From Guadua angustifolia (lineage: Eukaryota; Streptophyta; Magnoliopsida; Poales; Poaceae), in assembly GCA_036346375.1 (NCBI GenBank), contig CM070515.1:13600423-13664422 (forward strand): a DNA stretch of 64,000 nt, given 5' to 3'. Within the stretch, counting starts at the first letter, position 1. Every line of letters starts with the position of its first letter. Below the pieces are notes generated by a model. That model was not told the origin of the DNA and searched no databases. It saw only the letters and a program-made list of their open reading frames with translations. Of the stretch, positions 1-12,644 are shown piece after piece. A program made the translations under genes and the position numbers.

Positions 1-899
1 ATAAGGGTAGCTATTTAAATATAGAAAAATTATAACGCCAACCCAGAAGAGAAGTACACGCAGGATATAAAGACGTATAAGATTGTAATAGATTTATCAC
101 TAATAGTTTGTCGACCTTTATATTTAGTGCGGCACAATTTGTAAAACAAACGTACAAAAGTGGTCCGATCGATGATCACCGGCACCGCATGCAACAGGTG
201 GTTGTGGTTCGGCGTGTTTGGAACGAATCGGGCCAAGTCGGAGGACGACACGGCGGGTTCCTCGTCTCATTGCCCTACCGCTGTACCGCTGTACAAATGA
301 CGGGCCTTCACGGGGCCGGGCCGGCCACAATAATCGCGTACGGTACGCCATGGATGCGTTCGAGATGTACATCGGTCCAAATCTAACACCCGTGTTCTGC
401 TCGTAAACCACAAGAAAAAAGAAAAAAAAAAGAAGACAGATGGAATCGGTCGTGTATATGTAGAGTTGTAGACTAGTGCAACAAGCACCTTAGAAAATCT
501 CTCTCTGAGACGTCGTCGGATCAATGTGAGAGACCATGAACGTTCATTGGATTCATTTGTTTATTTATTTATGCCACAGGAAGATAGCAATTTTGCCGAT
601 GGAACATACGTCTTACGATCGGTGATATCACTACGTTGGGTTCTCATTACGTACTTATACTTCCCGTAGTCGAATTATTTTCATCGATCGGTAGATACTA
701 GTAAATAGGACTCTCTCCCGACACCCTAGGTCACAAGTTGGATCGGCAAAGATCACTAGCAATTAACATCGTCACATGCGGATGCAGTGCTCCTTGTTTA
801 TGACGAGGGACAGTGTTGCCTCGCGGATGAGAAAAAAAAACCTTCCTCTCACTCGTGAATACATGCCATCTAGCTTTTAAATTTTATTTTTAAATATAT
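1..899. other. Intergenic, no gene seen
   Basis: 180-400 is moderately GC-rich with overlapping short frames on both strands and no recognisable protein. The rest is AT-rich. Confidence 0.5.
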
Positions 900-1640
900 A
901 TTATTATACAATTTTAAGATGATTTTTTGCTAGTATGTCCTTATATGCCTCTCCCCTTTTATCTATTTTTAATACTTGTTGGCTCCGAAAAATATGACGA
1001 TTGATTGATCGGCTCAAATACATGCGAAAGCCGGGTTCAAAAGGTTCGAGATGTGCCAGCCAATTTGATACGGCAATCGGCAAGATTGATTGAAAAATTA
1101 CGCTCAAAAGTTAACTAATGTAATAATCGGCAAGAATCTAAACAGCTATAAGAAGCCGATCAAATCAAAGGTAATGATAAATCTAAACATTCTATTAGGA
1201 CTGATTAGATGGTTGATAAAGGTACATTTTTCTTAAGAAGGTAATGCGTAATAAGATCGGAGAAAATCAAACCTAGCGTAATCAGAGAAGATCAACAATC
1301 GGCGATACGCAAGTTTATTGATCTACAATGAATCACAAAATGATCTAAGTTACAAGATTACTCCTAGTCGTTAGGAAAAAGTAAATAAAAGTATATACGA
1401 GTTATTTGATTGGTTGTTATTTTTCTACTTGTCCTTGGTCCCCTTTTATAATGCATCAGCCGATCGTATTTTTCTCCAATGCGTTGCCAACCGTAATCCG
1501 TATCAGCCTTTGTGCAGATAAAATTTCATCTTTGAATCAACATTGGTCGCAATTTTATCTTTTTAACTTAACTTTTCCCTTTTTAACTGATATCTGCTAG
1601 AAATACCAATTTTTATCCTTAGTTGTGACAAATCGATCAT
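900..1640 (-). other. Possible LTR fragment, degenerate
   Basis: The block is rich in CGGC(T/A)GATT and ATCGGC motifs (980-1320) and holds, on the minus strand, CGGCTGATGCATTATAAAAGG, which looks like a promoter segment. No paired copy is found in the window. The origin is unclear. Confidence 0.3.
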
Positions 1641-2096
1641 GTCTTGCCAAACTTAATTGCCAACAATACTATTAAATACTATAAATTAGAGTAAAATATG
1701 TCATCCAGAGAATGATATTTGATCTAATAAAATAGTTGAAGTCTTATGTATGTATACGTGACAGAAGTGCAATAGCCCACTGTTAAAACCAGGTAAGGCG
1801 ACTGCACTGCACAGAATAGAAACCACACTTGTACTACCAAAATACTACTACTCCAGAGATCCAAAAATAAGCCCATATGATCAAATCAACTACAATAAAA
1901 CACTGTACCACCTAAAACAAACAGCTCAGACACTGTACTACCTAAAAAAACAGCTCAGCTTAACACGTACACCAACAATTTTTTTATTTCAAATGGAAAA
2001 GGAAAAAAGAAAATAAAAAATGGCACAGTTAATAACATCCAAGAAATGCTCCCTCCTGCCCATACCCAACACCGCCTTCACAAATCGTAGCAGCTA

Positions 2097-2882
2097 TCAT
2101 ACCATCGCCAAGAAACCCACCAATGCGAGCACAATGAGTGCCGGCGCCGACACGCCGGACGTGGCCGCCGCCGACGGGGACTTCCCGCTGGACGGCGCCA
2201 AGGACGACGCCGCGCCGCCGTCGCTGCCGCCCGAGCTGGACGGGCCACCGGCCTCAGGGGTGGGCGCGGGCGACGGGGAGCTCGCGGCAGTGGCACGCCC
2301 GGCGAGGACAAGCTTGGCCTTGGCGGCAAGGTTGTCCGCCCCGAAGGCGTGCTTGTCAGGGGCCCCCCCGGTGACCGAGGACCCGACCTGCCACACCTGG
2401 TTCACCGTCTTCATCCCCTTATGCAGCTGCAGCTTGCCGTACAGCCGGATCTTGCCGCCGCTCCCCTCATCGGCGGCGAGTTCGGTGGCCGGGAATGCGA
2501 TGGGCGTCGAGGCCCCGCCGAGCGGCACGTAGCCGGTGATGTTGTACGTCTTGACAGCGGGTGCGGAGGAGGAGCCCTTGAGCGCCACTAGCGCCTGCGC
2601 GCCGGCCATGCCTTCGCCCGTCGGGTTGAGGGCCCACGCCACCCACCCGCCCGGCCCGGCCGGCGCGGCCACGAATGCCAGCGACAGCGACGACTTGGAC
2701 TCGTCGTAGGTCCAGTGCAGCGCGGCGCCGAGCTTCGGGAGGTCCTGGCACGTCGCGTACGTCCTCCCCGCCGGGAACTTCTCTCCTGCGCAGGCGCCAG
2801 CCGACGCTGCCCCACGAATGGCCACCGGAGAGGCCAGGAGGAGCAGGAGCAGCGCGATCCGGTGCGGCATTGTGGAGGCCAT
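2097..2882 (-). CDS. AIR12: AIR12-like DOMON domain protein, predicted GPI-anchored
   Basis: A single exon encodes 261 residues. The start chosen is the ATG ending at 2882 because it opens directly into a hydrophobic signal peptide (residues 5-23); an in-frame upstream ATG at 3014 would put 44 polar residues before it and lies above the TATA box. A DOMON domain covers about residues 30-195, with paired Cys (31, 45), the GGWVAW and NPTGEGM blocks and the NQVWQVG block. Met92 and His178 stand where AIR12 proteins ligate b-type heme (family knowledge). A Ser/Pro/Gly-rich linker (about 197-245) is followed by a short hydrophobic C-terminus with no basic tail, typical of a GPI signal. Length fits the AIR12 family. 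The expected role is apoplastic, ascorbate-reducible one-electron transfer at the outer plasma membrane, possibly partnering b561 proteins. The DOMON domain closely resembles that of the b561 gene at 43299. I see no frame break and no intron. Confidence 0.93.
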   Translation of the reverse strand: MASTMPHRIALLLLLLASPVAIRGAASAGACAGEKFPAGRTYATCQDLPKLGAALHWTYDESKSSLSLAFVAAPAGPGGWVAWALNPTGEGMAGAQALVALKGSSSAPAVKTYNITGYVPLGGASTPIAFPATELAADEGSGGKIRLYGKLQLHKGMKTVNQVWQVGSSVTGGAPDKHAFGADNLAAKAKLVLAGRATAASSPSPAPTPEAGGPSSSGGSDGGAASSLAPSSGKSPSAAATSGVSAPALIVLALVGFLAMV

Positions 2883-2959
2883 GTGGATCTGGAGCTCACT
2901 TGTTCGGGGTTTGGTTTTGTATCCTGGGAGATCTTGGAGTGGGAGGGTGACTGGTGAGG

Positions 2960-2966
2960 TTTTATA
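2960..2966 (-). promoter_or_regulatory. TATA box of the AIR12-like gene
   Basis: On the minus strand this reads TATAAAA, about 80 bases upstream of the ATG at 2882. The interval down to the ATG is purine/pyrimidine-skewed, as in plant core promoters. The position supports the downstream ATG, because the upstream in-frame ATG at 3014 would lie before the transcription start. Confidence 0.65.
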
Positions 2967-3044
2967 ACGAGTTGGAGTGGTGTTATGTGGAATTTTAAAA
3001 TCTGAAGGGGGCATTCGGTTAATACATTTTCATTGAATCATTGG

Positions 3045-3722
3045 TACTCCCCGTCAAAGGTCACGAAGCTTATTTATAAAAAAAAGTTATGTTAATAAAT
3101 ATAAAGTGTATTTTATATTTTAATGTAAAATTAGTATAATATTCCTCTTATAACTCTAATAAATATTTATCTTTACTTTATATTCTCTATACGTATATAT
3201 TCAGTATAGTGCTTAGTGATAATAATTAGGAATAATCTAGTCATCTTAATATCTTCTTAGTTTATGTGCCAATAAGAAATACGGCTTAGGGAAGGTATAA
3301 TAAGATCACCTTAACTTACTATTAACATGTACACATCAACTTTATCCTATGTGGAGTGAGAAAAGAGGAGAGAAGAAAATCGACTCTCATGCAACAACTA
3401 GCATCGTAAGAGAAACAACGTGCTATCACCAGCCAAAAGCTCGATTGGAGCATGCATGCTTACTTTAGATGACATGAATGAGAGATAGTGCCAAAAGCCC
3501 GTATTGGAGACTGCATGCTTCCTCTAGATGACATGAATGAGAGATGATTATTGTATAAGTTTTAATGTTATAGTTAAAAATGTTTCTCTAGAGATAACAT
3601 TTAAAGATAGTTATTATACAATTTAGATTTATTGTTTACTTTAGATGATATAGATAAGAGATAAGGTAGAGTAGTGAATTTTATTATTGTACATGCTTTT
3701 ATAAACTTGGGAGGAGGGAGTA
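3045..3722. mobile_element. Stowaway-like (Tc1/mariner) element
   Basis: The left end TACTCCCCGTCAAAGGTCAC and right end TTGGGAGGAGGGAGTA are imperfect inverted repeats of the grass TACTCCCTCC-type, bounded by TA. At 678 bp it is long for a Stowaway MITE. It holds a short direct duplication at 3445-3545 (TGCATGCTT then AGATGACATGAATGAGAGAT). It lies about 160 bases upstream of the AIR12-like ATG. Confidence 0.6.
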
Positions 3723-6700
3723 AGTCGGAAGACACGGAATTTGATTGGTTGTTGTAACGACGCTACAGCGAGATAAAATACATGATGAGCTCCCGTGAGT
3801 GTGTTGCGTGTGCTAGCCACGAGAGTTGTGGGTTTTGAAATCTGAATTATAATTTTTTGAAGGAGATCCTTAATTATAAATTGAGGAGTTGTCGTATGTC
3901 TTACGTTGAATCAAGTAGCATTTTTCATGTAAAAAAAAGTAGCATGTTTTGAGGGTTTTATTATTTCAAGGAATCCATGTTTGTACGAAGGATCAAATTA
4001 TGTATTATGAGATGAGATTCAGTTTGGGGCCCCATTCGTCAGCGAGTGCAATGCACTCTTATACAAAAAATTTTGGCACAAAAAGCTAATTGATTAGCGC
4101 ATAGTTTCAATCTTGTAAATATTTAGCCGTCATGATCTATCTGCTGGTGTTACGCATAATCTGCAAGCTCAATCTTTGTCAACGACTTCATTTTCTAGGC
4201 AGACCGACCTAGCTAATTAAGCCTCCAACTCGACTAACACAAAAAATTATCAAAAACAAAATGTTACTAATGGCTTTATGCGTGAAATGATCGAGTAATT
4301 ATGCGAAAGTAAGCTGCCTCTGATGCCTCAGAACACAACATGCCACACAGGCACCGCCACAGTGAAGCGAGGTTCATTCCGTCCGCCCTAACGAGCAGGA
4401 GGCTAAGGAGAAGAAAACGCAAGAGTTTGGTGCGAAATAGCCGTCGATGACGGGCTGGAAAGAAACCATGCACGTGACAACGTTAGGAGCCTTATCACTA
4501 ACTCACACCAAGCTACCCCTATAGTTTGGTAAGCCTGCTCAAAAGCTAGCTCCAATCAAGAATTAAGCAATGGTCACTAGATCTTTGGGAGTTCACTGCA
4601 AGTTTGCAATGCGTGCAAATGTTCTCTCTTTTTCTCCCCCTCTTGAAGGCACAATGCATTTGGAGTAGACGCGTGATCCCAACGGCAGTGTAAGAAGAGT
4701 GGCCTAATTTGTTCAGCAGAAAAAAAGGCTGTGGATCAGAATTCAGAAGTGAGAACTGAGAACACTGACGAGTTGAAGTCTCCATTGATATGTACCTTTC
4801 GATTCTGGCCTGAGAGGGAGAAACTGTCTTTCCCCTTTTGTGTGTGTGGGGGGATGGGTGTTTACATTGTTTACCTCATGCATGTTCCTGTGTTCGTGTC
4901 CACAACGCAAGGTATAACAAAAGAAGCTACCATTGTTGACTGAAGCTTGGTCGTGCAGATTTCATTGTACCAAGGGGCACATGAATCCATGCATATTCAG
5001 CATTCTGCACACAAGAGGTAACGCACTTGGACTTTGAAGGTTGACCCGTGAATTACAATGATGACGAAGGGAGTGACAGTTAGCTGATGCAATACATTCT
5101 AGGACGCATATTTGCACGCTAGATGCTAGGGTGTGCTGTATCTGACCGTATAAGCTTAATTATATACAAACAAAGTAAAAGGTATATAACAGAATGAAGT
5201 AACATGGGGAGATGAGATTGGTTGGAAAGAAGAAAAAAAGACGGAAGCAATTGAGCAGTCAATTATTCATGTGAACCGATTTGGCAGATCTAGAAATTAG
5301 TAAAGAAAACACCCTTTCGTCATCTCTAATGTATCCAAATATTTTGGAGCCGTCCGACTGATTGGAAGTTGTGAATCTGTTAACCCTTTCATCTCATTCA
5401 TGTGCCGAGACAGCACTGTGGACAAGACCGAAAGTCTGAAACTTCCATACTCCTTTGTCTCTTCCGTCTTCACTCGTGAACCTGCACTGAAGTTCGTCGT
5501 CATCAGAACCAACCATATCATCGTACTCTGCGCAAAATTGCTAAGGCCGGAGACATCAAGGACAGGCATAGGAACAAACTCATTTTACTAGTACTGCACA
5601 TTTGGGTTCCATACGTGGAGTACTTAATTTTGAGACAATCCATCCCGTGATCATTGATCCCATTAGGTAGACATACTGCCAAATGGCCAGCTCGGCCGTC
5701 AGATACACAAACTTCACGCAACGCCATCCAGAATTGGGAAAAGTGACAGGCTACATCTGATTATTGCAAGTTTGGTTAGGATAAGCTCTCGTGGTTCATG
5801 AAAAATAGAGCCAAAATAACACAATTAGATGTGTTATTATACGCAAAAGTTCAGAGATCCCTGTCGATCATTTGATGTGAAGTACTATGCACTTCTTATA
5901 GAAGCAACTCAATGATCGAGATATAGGCATGCATGTGATGGCATGAACACTTTTGCTCATGACAGTGCCGGCTGGGCAATGCTTTATTCTATATTTCTTA
6001 CAGGGTGTAAGAAGTGACCCCATCTCAATTGGAGCTCGGCATATATGCGTATGCGTCATTTCTTCAATGATTTGTGTCCGGTATGGCATTCTACGTGTTT
6101 ATGGACTGGCCTTAGGAGATCTGTTGATATGCCATTATTTCTGCCTAAGCAGAAATATGCAAGGACTTGTTTGCGGAAAAGGGATTTCGGCTTAGTATAG
6201 TTAAGGATTAAGCTTCTCTAAGAAGTTCAGGAAGGTGTATTCCATTTAGAAGAGCCTAGAATTCCAGTGGACTTCAGCTAAAGCTTAAAGGATCTGCAAA
6301 TAGGGCCTAAGTTTTCTTTTCTTTTTTTGAAAAAGGAAATAGGGCCTTGGGTTGAGAATTTTTACTGTGCACTACTATGGTAGTGTATAGCGGTAGTAGA
6401 AATTAAATCTGACAGTTGATTTTTCGAGGGCATTTTGATCTTTTGGCTTAGGGTCGGGGCTCAATTACCATTATACCCCTCCACGAGACACAGGATTGGG
6501 TGCTGGCTCAGAAAATTATTTACCATTATACCCCTCCACGGGTTGTACTACCCATACTACACATGATAGTATAGTCAAATCTAATCTAATCTCAACCTTT
6601 GGATCTAACCATATTCATATGTAGTAAAGAGCTCTAGTATAAAGAGACTTAAGCTTCACGTCGTTGGGAAATAAATTTGGAGCTCCTGAACGTGGCCTTA

Positions 6701-7299
6701 GCCCCCGTTTGGAATATGGTAATTTTACATATTTCAGCAAAAATTAAATTGTTTTTAAAAATCATTGAGCAATATCAGTGAAATTCCTGCATTATCATGT
6801 TTTCTAGAAACTACAGATCAATCCTGCTGGAAAGAGATGGACAGGGTGACCCGTTGTGAGGTCTGAACTCTGAACGTACTTTCGGTTTTCCATAACAAAA
6901 GTAGATGAAAAGGTTCCTCGACGGACGATGCTTTCAGGTACAAGTTAATCTTTTTCAGATCCAAGTATTCCCACATCTTGTTGGGTGGTTAGGTTTCACA
7001 TTAGTTGAGTACTGAAGGTTCACAACCCTTTTGTGCTCGTTACCGTGCTCCTTTAGCATTCTATCCTGCGTTTCGGCGTGATTTTCAGCTTTCAGGTTCG
7101 GGAATAGGCATTTGATGGGACCGCTCTAAAACGTACAAAAGGTCTTGTTTTTGTACCGGCAGGCTAATGCCTAAATTGTAGGGGTATTTGACAGATGGTC
7201 ATTGGGGGCAATTAGCAAACAACGTATAAGCTTCAGAATTAAGATGATTACTTATGTTTGGTTAATTTGTGTCTAGACGACGAGCTATGTTACTCAGAT
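3723..7299. other. Intergenic, no gene seen
   Basis: Only short frames without homology are present. A 21-bp direct repeat (TTACCATTATACCCCTCCAC plus G) lies at 6465 and 6520. Confidence 0.6.
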
Positions 7300-8060
7300 A
7301 CTTCAAAAAAAAAAAAACTAACGTATCAATATCGGATACGGTCGGATATTGTATATTGTCTATATCGGTGAATTTTCTATTTTCAAAAAATAAAATAATT
7401 CCTGATACTTTTTCGATAGTTGCTTAATACTTCTCAATACCTCTACTAACTCAAGAAAAAGATGTTGGAATCGTTTATTTCCATCCCGTAGTTTCTTCTC
7501 ACTCTCTACACCACCGCCCCTGCTCCCCTCTTCCCTCGGGCTCCTATGTCAACATTCCTTTCCCAGAGATAGCGGACGCTGCACCCTTTCAGGTATCAGA
7601 TGATCGCACCACTATCCTTACGCATGGTGAGTCTTCCTACTAATATTTTTCTTCTCTTTTGATTGTGGCAGTGTGATATACTCTCAGACAGCTAGCAGTA
7701 GCCAGAAATTGATGAGAGCAGCATCGGTTAGTAGGCAAGACTTATAGCTATGGCTGGCAGGAATAAAAGCGTACAATCGTGAAGACGTTTGGGACAACAA
7801 TAAACTAGATGTCCTAAGCCGCTTGCTATGGGCTGATGAGCCTTCGAGATGATCTAGCTCATTTGCTTCTTCATTCTCTCTGTTTTTGTCTCTTTTATGT
7901 CTATTTTATGTATGATATACCATACCTCATGTATATTTCTCTATTATTTTATTTTTATTTTATATATACATGCATATCGTCGTAACGGTGTTTTTGAAAA
8001 AATAGTGTCATGGTATATCGCATATTCATATCGGTATCAGCGTATCATGACACATCCTAG
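7300..8060. mobile_element. Unclassified element, first copy
   Basis: It starts with GTATCAATATCGGATACGG, then ATATCGGTGAATTTTC and AATAATTCCTGATACTTTTT. It ends with GTTTTTGAAAAAATAGTGTC and ATATCGGTATCAGCGTATC. The middle (7490-7640) is a pyrimidine-rich, exon-like segment with a possible GTGAGT donor at 7628. The repeated GATAC/GTATC motifs give both ends a weak inverted character. Confidence 0.45.
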
Positions 8061-11000
8061 TAGGTGAGAACAAAAGAACAGCAACAAAATGCTAATGGTA
8101 ATGGGCCAACTCCATTTGCCGGCTAGCCACGCACGTTGGATTTGGGCCTAATATCTAGGTCAAGTGAACGTGGTTGAAGGGATGCGACGTTCAAAGCGAA
8201 CACATTTTCCCCCCTTCCAAGTGGATGTAAGAAAATCTGAAAGTTTTTTTGTTCCATAGTAGCTCAGTAAGAAAACCACATCAATTTCTTCATGTGGGTA
8301 ATGCTTAAGTCAACAAACTTCTGCTGAAACAATTAAAGTTCCCACTTGACTTTGATTCCCAGTTTCTAAGCTGAAGTTCCATTCTGTCCTCTGCGGCTGT
8401 GCCGGCCGGCTGGTAGTATGAAACTCTGACAAATGAGACTTTAAGCGTGGTTGGTTAGACCGAGTAAACAGTTACTGGATCGAATATCCTTGCTACCGAC
8501 GTGTAATCAGATACACGATCAGCAGTAGAGACCCCAGATACTACTAAAGCCTAACTCGGCAATGAACATACGCTTGGACCAGATCTGGCCGAGCCGGTTT
8601 CTGCTCATGAAGTCTTAAGTTCAACGGCGACTGATGAGGGGAAGGTGCTGTGATAACATGCATGTGCACGCTGTCGTGAAATTTCCAATGGCTTACCGAA
8701 GCTCATAAATTTTACGGACGAAGCTTCCCTGGACAGATCAAATGGTCCGAAATTTTCCACGAGAAAACTCTTATTCTGCTGATACGAATGGCCAAATTGA
8801 GCAGGGTACGATTTCAGCGAGCAACGATGGTGTCAGTAGCTATACATTTTCTAATGCACTGTAGAGTACTGTTGACGCCGGTAGACAAATAGTTTTCGCT
8901 AAATGCGTGACAAGAGGTCTTTGTTTGAGAAACTGTACTCCGTAGTTTTGTATGACACGCAACAAATTGGTGGAGTACTGGTTTCTAGCGGTACGGATCG
9001 CTCTGTCAACGACGGATCTGCAGCTCTGCATGCTTGCTGATCATGATCTCACTAGCAAGACACTGTTTTCCCCTGGCTGTCTTAACCGATTGTTGTTTGC
9101 ACAGAAGTGCCATGCCAGCTAGCGAGTCTTTCTCCGCAACAGTTCGTAGCCATTATTTTGCCATTTTGCCTGCGCAAGCCCGACGTAGTGCGGGCGTCAC
9201 CGGACGTCACCGGACGTAGTGCGGGCGACACCGGGGCGTCACCGTCTCTGGCGAGCGCGACTACTCGAGACTCGTCGAGAGCACCCACACGACGAAAACG
9301 GCCCGTCCTTCTCGGCTTTCGGACGGAATCGCCGCTACGCCCACGCAGTGTCTCGCCGCACGCCACTCAACCTTCAGGTCGTCGATTCGTCGCTCGCCCT
9401 TCGTGGCACGGCACGGCACGGCTTCGGCTGGGACCCGGCGCGCCGTGCGAGCAGCCACCTTGCCCGTCTCGTCGCGCTTCATCGGGGCTAATTCAGCGGT
9501 CATGTGAGCCCGACGCGCGTAGGAAATTCCGGTCCAAATCGACCAGGGCCGTGCTGAACGGGCACGGAGGGACAGGTATGAACGGATCTGGACGCCGGAA
9601 CGGTGACGTCCATGCAAGCGCAACGGCTACCTGATTCGTCTCTCTTCTCCTTTTCAGTTCGATTCTCTATGCAGCATGAGATGTAAGTAGTACTGAGATA
9701 AAGATTCGAGTGGGTGTTTTACTACGATCTGTGTATGCGCTTCACTAAATAACACTTTTTGATCCAATAACCATTATCTATTTATACTTCGTCTAACGAT
9801 AGAATAGTAGAAATGCTCTCAATAAATTAATAGTTAAATCTAATTTTTAGTATCTATCAGTATAATATATTGTAAAACTTCTCTCAAAATAATAACAAAA
9901 AATTTCTCTTTTTTATGGACTGTATGCCGTGATGGAGGTGTTCTAGTTTTCTAAATATGAAGGCTCTTTTGTCCATTCTGTTGCTACAAAGTCGGTGGTG
10001 GGAAACAAATCTGTCTGAGTTCATCGAATGCAGCTAAGTGGAGTGAGGTTTTTTTCCTCTTGACACTATATGTATAGAGTCTCTCTATGAATGAATTTAC
10101 AAAACTAGACTCGTCTTAACCGCACAAGCAGTGACAGACACCACGTGTCACATGTTGTGTTTCCGTATCGTGGCAGCAGAGTCCATCGCAACAGCGGTGC
10201 TCTAGACTCGACAGGTCATCTGCTACACAATAGGAGGTCGGCAAGTCATCTGCTATGCAATAAGAGCTCAGCAGCATTTGCCGAGCATGTCTAGCTCGGT
10301 AGGTAGCGTGCTTAATTAAGTGATTAAATAATTAAAAGTGATTATTTAAGTGATCAAAGTGCTAAGAAACGGAAGCTCGGCAAGAAACCTTGCTGTGGTA
10401 CTGGAACACGACAGGTGACACGTGTCACCTGCTACACCTTTTATGATTAAGGATGAGACTATTTTTATATATTTATTTGAAAGAGGGTCATATTTAAAAA
10501 AAAATGTGTTGAAGACTAGAAAAAAAAAAAGATGGCTTCAAGTTGAGCCTACTTATTGACATTTGACGTCCGTTTAGAAGGTAGGCAGTAGGTTTTAGGG
10601 GCGAAATCAAATGGCATTCGTAGCTATCACACTACTACTAGTTCACAATTCCTCACTCGTGGGAGTGGGACAAAGAATGCATACCCACGCCTAGGCCTAG
10701 CTGTTGAATTCCCAGCTATCAACAGCTGCTTTAGCATCGGTAGTTTTCCCTTGCTACATAAGGTTACTACAGAAACCAGTGTAACTGAACACGCGTCTAT
10801 CTATGATATATTCAAAGTTCGTAGAGATAAAAGGGATTGTTTTTTAATTCCATAATAATTGAAATATATATTTTTTATTTCAGAATTAAAATTTCAGAAA
10901 TATGCCATTTTGGGGAAAAATTTTAAAATACGGTTAGGAATTTGATTTTATATATATATATATATATTATTAACTATTATGTAATAAAAGTCGATACAAT

Positions 11001-11630
11001 TTTTTTATAGCCGCTAAGAAAATATTGAAGAATGTATAAATTCTAAAAAAAGAAAATATTCCGAATCTTTATTTGGTGGATCTCCACAGAATCTAGAGAT
11101 TAAGTGAGTGATACATTGAATGGTGTTTACTCTGCTATACCGGTATAGGAAATACAATGTGCACTAAAAGAAGTACGAAAAGAAAAAGACAAGCAATGAA
11201 ATAATGAAATTGAGAGATGATGATATAAATACAAATGTTATGTTACGCTATATTTACTGTTTTGCTATGCAAGTATTTTGAGAAGAATGTTTAGATCACT
11301 TGTGACAGATATTGTGAAACGAAGTGAATATATTTTCTCTAGAAATATATAATATCAAAATATCATAAATAGAGTTCCGTAACGAACTATTTTCTAAAAA
11401 GTAAAGTCACATATGTATTACTAGATTATTTAAATATGCTTTAAAGATGATACACATCTAAATACATGAGCCACCTATCTAGCTGTTTTAGAAAGAGGAA
11501 GAGAAACTGACGAGTTATGTTCGAGTCAGTAAGCCGTCCGGTAACCTACACATCTAACCGTTTCATGGGCTCTGCACCGATGACACAACCTCACCGAATC
11601 AATTCCAAATTTCATCTCTGACGTTACAAG
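8061..11630. other. Intergenic with a small GC-rich island at 9170-9600
   Basis: The island has a plus-strand frame of 175 codons (9107-9634) and competing minus-strand frames, but no domain is recognisable and the composition (Arg/Ser/Pro/Ala) is that of a shadow of GC-rich DNA. Short direct repeats GTCACCGGACGTAGTGCGGGCG occur near 9190-9225. At 10140-10440 two G-box sites lie in palindromic context. Confidence 0.5.
10940..10970. repeat. TA microsatellite
   Basis: About ten consecutive TA dinucleotides in AT-rich intergenic DNA. Confidence 0.85.
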
Positions 11631-12644
11631 CAGTGGCGGATCTAGAATTTTAAGTTAGGGTATGCCAAGCTAATATTATAATATATAATTCGGTAAAATT
11701 CAATGAACAATTCGATAAACAACTATAAATATTGTCGAGAAATTCGGTATCTGAGTATAAAATAACTAGAAACATGATAATACAAGTATAAATTATAATA
11801 TAAATAGTTCGAACATTTTAAGTATGAAATATGCATAAAAAAGTTTACGCACCTACAATAGTTTAAAGAATACAATATTACTTGTTCTTCTTGTGCGGCC
11901 TCCGCCTTCTAATAGCCATGAAACTCTTGATTATATCATTTTCATTAATTCGAAAGAAAATATCTCGTTCAATAAACGTTTCTGGAAAAGAGATTCAATA
12001 TTTCAGGAAAAGAGATGAAGAAGCGGCAACCTTCTTTGCTTCTCGTTTTGCAATATTCCCGGAAAAGAGATGAAGCAAAGAAGCCTTCATTCTTTGCATG
12101 TTTCTAGAAAAGAGATACAATGTCTCCGTTCCTCTTTATAATTCAACAACTCTACAAACAAAAAAGCAATGCATCAACAAGCAACTCTCTAGTCTCTAGC
12201 AAAGTAGCAATTATATTTATTTCTACTCTATAAATCAACTAGCGATCTTGCACTCAAATTACATGTAGGATCGATATACACTAATATAGCAATCAGAGAG
12301 GGTGAATGATTGTGCGGAAGCTAAAACAAATTTTATTGATTCTCAAATCACCCTAAACAAATTATAAAACTGCTTCGGTTTCAGAAAAACAGACTGACAC
12401 ATGTTAACTAAAACAGTAATTCCTGAAGATCCAACCGTTGGATTGATGTGAAATTTTAACTGTAGAAACTAGATTCAATTTTGAAACTAACCCAACAAGA
12501 ATTAGCTCAATCGGACATACGGATCTAATGTTATGACCTTCACAAGCTGACTGTATAAAATAATGACAGGATTATAGACTGTATTAGGCCAAATCTACAG
12601 GGTATGCCGTGGCATACCGGGCATACCTTATAGATCCGCCCCTG
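11631..12644. mobile_element. Non-autonomous hAT-type element, 1014 bp
   Basis: Inverted ends CAGTGGCGGATCTA and TAGATCCGCCCCTG (CAGGGGCGGATCTA reversed) each lead into a GGTATGCC segment. The 8-bp target duplication GTTACAAG is exact at 11623-11630 and 12645-12652. The interior is AT-rich; a 63-codon frame at 11882 shows no transposase similarity. Within it, at 12262-12330, is a GTAGGATCGAT and CAGAGAGGGTGAATGATTG segment resembling the ends of the 32880 repeat. Confidence 0.93.

Noticed and set aside
2020..2532. 170-codon plus-strand frame
   Set aside because: It is the antisense shadow of the AIR12-like gene; GC-rich grass exons commonly give long antisense frames.
3014..3014. Upstream in-frame ATG of the AIR12-like gene
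   Set aside because: It lies upstream of the TATA box and would mask the signal peptide.
9107..9634. 175-codon plus-strand frame in a GC-rich island
   Set aside because: Competing frames on both strands, no domain, no intron signals that improve it, and Arg/Ser/Pro composition typical of GC-rich non-coding DNA.
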